Assembly: GCA_023105745.1 (NCBI GenBank)
Contig: JALGQZ010000008.1
Coordinates: 49,962,618-50,026,617 of the forward strand
Length of the DNA stretch: 64,000 nucleotides
Source of the DNA: Austropuccinia psidii
Taxonomy: Eukaryota > Basidiomycota > Pucciniomycetes > Pucciniales > Sphaerophragmiaceae
Direction: 5' to 3'
How positions within the stretch are numbered: the first letter of the stretch is position 1; each line of letters starts with the position of its first letter. The position numbers and the translations under genes were made by a program. Below, piece by piece: positions 59,646 to 64,000 of the stretch. The notes below the pieces were generated by a model, which saw only the letters and a program-made list of their open reading frames with translations, had not been told where the DNA came from and did no database searches.

Positions 59646-62600
59646 GATTGGACGGTACGCATAAGAGCTACTCAAAGAGATATCGATAGAGTCGAATTAG
59701 AAGAACAACAAAAATTGAGAAAGGTACTCAGATTTCTCACAAAAAGAACAGATCAAGAAAACTCAACTTCAACTTTTAATGCTTTGATTTATTTGTTCTT
59801 TAGGAGCTATTGGCTATCAGAAGAATCCGTCAATCACTTGGATTGAACATCAAAAAAGATAATCTTATTCATTTGTTTCATCGTCCTAGCATCCCCAATT
59901 CAAACATCAACTCATCATCTCATCAACTTGAACCTTTTAATCTTTCATCCATAAATTTCTTAAATCAATCTCCTCACTCTATTTTACCCTCAAAACCTTC
60001 AATTGACGCAATGTCTGATCATATTTACTCGCTCCCTCGCTCATCTTCCAATCATTCTAATTCTAAATCCACTCCTGACCTTTCACAAACTTCGCACCCT
60101 AACCAAAATCATGCCATTCAATTCTCTTCAAAATTCACTACGATCGACAAAAAACCAGTCTCTCTAGCTCACTTCATGGGCGCTCGTCGTGATGTTAATG
60201 GTCCTGTCCTCACCAAGCAACACGTGGACGAAAAGGAACTTAGACCGGACGGTTGGGAATTGGCAGAAAAAAGATTTGAAATCATGTCAAAACAATCTCA
60301 ACCTGGTCCCGGCATAAATTCCCTAGCAAACTTCTTGTCCAGTGGTTCAGCTTTTGCTAGTCACGCCGTAAACTCAACGAAGCGTCCTTTGCCTGGTATG
60401 GTTGCCACTAATCAAACTTCAATCAACAACGATCCAATTAAACGCGAAAAAAACTACAGGTCCACTATATCATCAACCTCCGATCATTCAAACCATCCAC
60501 ATGAAAAACCAAAAACTCAACGAAGTCTACCTAATCCACCGCAACATCAGTCTAACCCTGTCATCTCCTCATCTAATGCCGCCGCTTACCTCAAACCTAA
60601 ATCTTTGGCAGATCGTCTAGCTCAGTTGGGCGTCACAAATGATGTTCAACCCATCAAATCTAGCCTCTTAAACTCACAATCCAACACCCAAAGCTTTGTT
60701 GCCGCATCTCCTCAAATTGAAAAAATTTACATTGATCAAACCCCAAACTCATCGGAAAATCATTCATCATCTCATGACAAACCAACTAAGGAATTCCAAA
60801 ATCTTAATAAAACAAAAAGTGCCTTCAACTTACGTCCTACCAGCTTACTTGACAACATCGATGAACCCAAAGAACAGCGTCCAATAAGCCTTTATAACCC
60901 TGTCGGACGTAGTCTTCCTTCCCCTGTCACTAATACTCATTCCTCTAATCATCACTCTCAAATCTCTTTGTCTCGTAACGATACACCCAGACAACCCCTC
61001 ACTAATCGTTCTAACGATCCCTCTCAACCCATTGGTAATATTTCTCACAAAAACAATCAGTCCCAGTTGAATTTCCCATTCGAAACGGCTCACCCCTCGG
61101 AGGACCCGAATACATTAGGTGTCCCTAGTAAAGTCATGACAGCTTCCTTATCGCGTCTTGCCGGCTCAAATATCGTTTCTCAACGTTTGCAGTGGTCCAA
61201 AGAAAAGGAAAAACTTGGAACAATGGATGAGTTTGGTAACTCGCTTCCAAAGTATTCTCATAACCCCTCAACCAACTCTCCTAATATTCCCATTTTATCT
61301 GTCTTACCGAAGAACTTCACTGACTCTGAAAAGACTTCCTTTAAAGAGTTACCCTCACCAAATCCTCAAACTCATCTCCATCATCAACGACATCATTCAG
61401 CCCTCACCGATCTTAATGAACCCAGTCCTGCCCCAGCTCCAAAGCATATCAATCAGCACAATAAAACTACTCGATCTTCTGATGAGGATGATGAACGTCA
61501 CCCCAGTCAAGTACGCGTACATGATAATAAGCGAAATAAAAAAAACTTTCATAATATTCAACTTGACAACATCTCGCCATTAAATGTTATCAAAAAGGCT
61601 AATCATACATTTGAAAGTCATCGTCTCAATTCTCAGACTTCTCCTTCAAGATCTTCTGCCAAAAACCGCTCTCGGCTATCTAGACGACCTTCTGTTTCCC
61701 AGTCTTCGTTTGCCAATCACCCTCGGCCTGAACTTCCCGAAACACCTTCTTACACAACTAATCAACTTCCTTCGATTAGCACCTTCTCTCCCGTAATCAA
61801 AAAAGGAGCCAGTGAAATTGCCGCTGCATGGGAAAGCCAAACATCTAGTCAACCTAAAAAATCAAATTTAAGTGAAAGTCAAACAAACACCTCAAGACCA
61901 CTACCAATGCCACCTACCTGTGTCACACTCTCGAACCGTTCAAAATTAACTGCCGTCACTGACAGTCGACCTTTACCTGTTCCTCCCGCAAGTACCACTA
62001 CCTCTAAAGTGGAACTCCGCCATAACGCTCGCCCGTTGCCCATTCCTCAAGTAAAGTCAGAACCTCCCCAGTCATATCCTTTCAAAGTCCATAAGAATAA
62101 TTCATTGCGTAAGTGCCGCTGCCATTTCCTCACAATCCTGTGCATCTATGATTACGCGACATTATATCGTTTGATGCTGATGAGAAACACTGTAGCAGCT
62201 ATGAAACGTCGAACCGCCTTGGATATTTCCCGAGTTTGGGCTTTATATGAGGGCAGATGTCAACAGTTAGCAGCACTAGCTAAACCAGATTCTTTAATAA
62301 AGGTCGAGCTTTTTCAATTAAGCCACAATCACTCCGATGAAATAAGTACGACCATGATTGACCCAGAAGATTACGGGACTTTTTATAGTCAAGAGATGCT
62401 ATTGATTATTTGCAGCCTGAGAGGGTCAAAGACGGTATTAATGATATGGAAAGGTAAAGAAGTCGAGGATGATGAAGATGAGAAAACTGAGATCAAGATC
62501 GGAAGGTTATTGAAAAAGTACGGTATCGAGCGTCAATCAGAGTTAGTAATGATTCGACAGGGCTATGAGCCACCAGAGTTGATTAAAGCCCTAGGCGGTA

Positions 62601-63647
62601 GATTGCTGCTAAGAGCTGGCGATCGGTTTGATTCAGTTTACCTTGGAACTTTGTCGTCCTTTTATTCTTGCAAAAGTTTTGACGATCCATCGGGGCGCCC
62701 TGGTCGAAATTCAGTTAAAAACTCATTAGTTGTGATAGAAGAAAGTAACCTTGGATCCGAGTTGTTAAAAGTTGGGCTTTGTGCTGGTTATTGTGGTTTA
62801 TTAAAACTTCATGAAAAAGGTCAAAAGAAATTACGATTGTTTTTATGGAAAGGAAGTCAGTCAAATCAGTTAGAAGCTGGTGAATGCAAGTGGTTAATCA
62901 AACAGATTCGAAATGAATCTGCTGGATATCAAGTATGTTGCACTGCTTTTATCTCGATATTGTCTTTTTTTAAAAAAAATAGAATTGGAGCTAAAAGTGG
63001 CTTTTTGTCAGATGGATATCAAAGAAGTAGACGAAAATTTTGAATCGAATGAATTTCTTTCGCTATGTGGTCAAACTGCAAGATCTTATGTAGGTCATCT
63101 CTACTAAAATTAGAAGATGTTCCCTTGAATTCATTTTTGTGATTGGACATTTTGGCCATGCGTTGACAATTTGCAGCATTGGAGATACAAAGCAAAGATT
63201 CCAATGGTGCCATTAATGACTAATTCCGGTGGAGAATTACTTGACAGAATTTCAAAACTAGAGATTTCTATCATTCATACAGGATTAGAAATCTTTGTGA
63301 TTGTTCCACCCGATCAGCGAACTGAAAGAGATCTAATTGAAGCATCGATGAAAGCCGCTGAATCTTTATCCCTTATCAAAACCCAAGGTGTAAGGAAGCT
63401 TTCGGTTAATTGTTTAATCTTTCCTAGTGTTATACCAATAGATCTTCTTGCTTCAATAAGATTCTCGCATGATTTAATTAAATTGGTAAGCCGATCTTCA
63501 CCTTTTTGGTGAGTTGCGTGAATGTTTTTTGTATCACAAACTCATCTAGTCGTATGTTTGTGTTTCTTGTGACGGCAGAATGACGGCTTTGGCAAAGTGG
63601 AAAAAATGCATCTAATCAGTTTAGCAGAAATCAAAGAAGACTGGTAA
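59646..63647 (+). CDS. DUF4045/gelsolin-repeat type protein (spliced host gene)
   Basis: Exons supported by frame and splice signals: 59646-59723, 59804-62108, 62196-62932, 63012-63089, 63177-63485, 63579-63647, giving about 1191 residues. Introns are 79-93 nt with GT and AG ends; 62109-62195 is a multiple of three, so it could be retained. N-terminus: a charged helix (VELEEQQKLRKELLAIRRIR across intron 1), then ~760 low-complexity residues rich in S, N, P and Q with KPVSLAHFMGARRD, KSLADRLAQLG, SEIAAAWES and three RPLP(M/V/I)P motifs. C-terminus: gelsolin-like repeats (DPEDYGTFYSQEML...LMIWKGKE; LRLFLWKGSQSN; FPSVIPIDLLASIRF). Such proteins are thought to bind actin in fungi; the domain name is from recall. 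The first exon lacks an ATG; one option is ATG 59536 with GTTAGC as donor at 59545. Composition and codon use differ from the flanking repeats. Confidence 0.82.
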
Positions 63648-63716
63648 AAAGCGCGTTTTTTAAATGTTAATTATTAGCACTAGCATTCAGTACTGTTGAA
63701 TGTTTCTTTGTGGAGA

Positions 63717-63722
63717 AATAAA
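63717..63722 (+). terminator. Poly(A) signal
   Basis: AATAAA 70 nt after the stop codon TAA at 63645-63647, a normal distance for a 3' UTR. Confidence 0.6.
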
Positions 63723-64000
63723 TTTTGTGTAAAAAATGCTATTTTATTTATTTATGTTTGTATCGTCGTTTATTTGATTTATCCTTTCGATTATAGCCTT
63801 TTTGGAATCGATTAAGTTATTTAATTTAAGCCAATTGTCAGAAGGTCTCACGCAACTTTCCTTGGTGATTGCTATTTATCTTTCTTACCAATCCATTATG
63901 GTGTGAATGCAGTAAATTCCATCAAAAGCCAGACAAAATATAGGTTTTATTTGTATCTGTGTTTTAAGAGCAAACAAGAAGAAAGTGAAGCAAGATTCTC
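63723..64000. other. 3' flank of host gene, nothing recognised
   Basis: No open frame or repeat family is visible up to the window edge. Confidence 0.5.

Noticed and set aside
59046..59689. ORFs upstream of the gelsolin-type gene
   Set aside because: They start at non-ATG codons, contain ATCGAA-type simple repeats, and cannot be joined in frame to the 59646 exon from an ATG that I can see.
60402..61796. Alternative-frame ORFs within the gelsolin-type gene
   Set aside because: Shadow frames in low-complexity coding sequence; the main frame continues through with consistent motifs.
1..64000. tRNA, rRNA, riboswitch, toxin or infectious-virus genes
   Set aside because: No cloverleaf with A and B boxes, no rRNA core sequence and no such coding region was recognised; without a covariance search, a short tRNA could still have been missed.

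Overview
This is an AT-rich eukaryotic window made mostly of nested LTR retrotransposons, with one convincing host gene at the right edge. The host gene has short (about 80-95 nt) GT-AG introns and a fungal architecture: a long disordered N-terminus with RPLPxPP-type motifs followed by gelsolin-like repeats. The Ty3/Gypsy elements are full of interrupted polyproteins. Together this suggests a filamentous fungus with a large repeat-inflated genome, most likely a basidiomycete rust (Pucciniales). The gag-pol sequence recalls elements I associate with the myrtle rust Austropuccinia, but that is from memory and was not searched.

Layout. 1-889: end of an unclassified element 'X' (minus), which interrupts an LTR of family A (890-2838). 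2839-3316: pol 3' end of a family-B Gypsy element, followed by its 3' LTR (3317-6663), itself split by a solo family-C LTR (3525-5433, minus). 6664-7712: inverted debris (family-D pol end plus inverted LTR B). 7713-11761: AT-rich, no gene. 11767-24152: full-length family-A Gypsy element with exact TSD ATATA; its 5' LTR carries a younger 1.7-kb TIR element with an 8-bp TSD. 24500-35898: full-length but dead family-D chromodomain Gypsy element with TSD GAAAC; its 5' LTR carries a second X copy (about 25168-27150). 36514-40697: family-E element with 5' LTR, leader and gag, cut off in gag and fused to part of an LTR A (40698-41992). 42641-45667: inverted D-like LTR split by a solo LTR B. 48088-54601: three further solo LTRs (A minus, C plus, A plus) with perfect 5-bp TSDs. 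54602-58680: AT-rich and empty. 58694-59016: small broken reading frame on the minus strand. 59646-63647: the spliced host gene, a DUF4045/gelsolin-repeat type protein, with a poly(A) signal at 63717.

The A, C and E LTRs share termini (TGTGAGCC...TTACA); A and E also share a primer-binding-like site (TGGGGGCCTGGC). The most interesting signal is in the leaders of A and E: both have a donor-like AG|GTAA about 70 nt after a TATA-like box, then a later AG...GT-bounded segment (150 and 102 nt) whose reading phase is the same at both edges and flows into gag. This suggests that these retrotransposons make spliced gag mRNAs that skip the primer-binding site, while unspliced RNA serves as the genome. 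N-terminal gag also carries two long overlapping frames in both families. No autonomous element looks intact: every polyprotein has stops or frame changes. No tRNA, rRNA, CRISPR array or toxin gene was seen.
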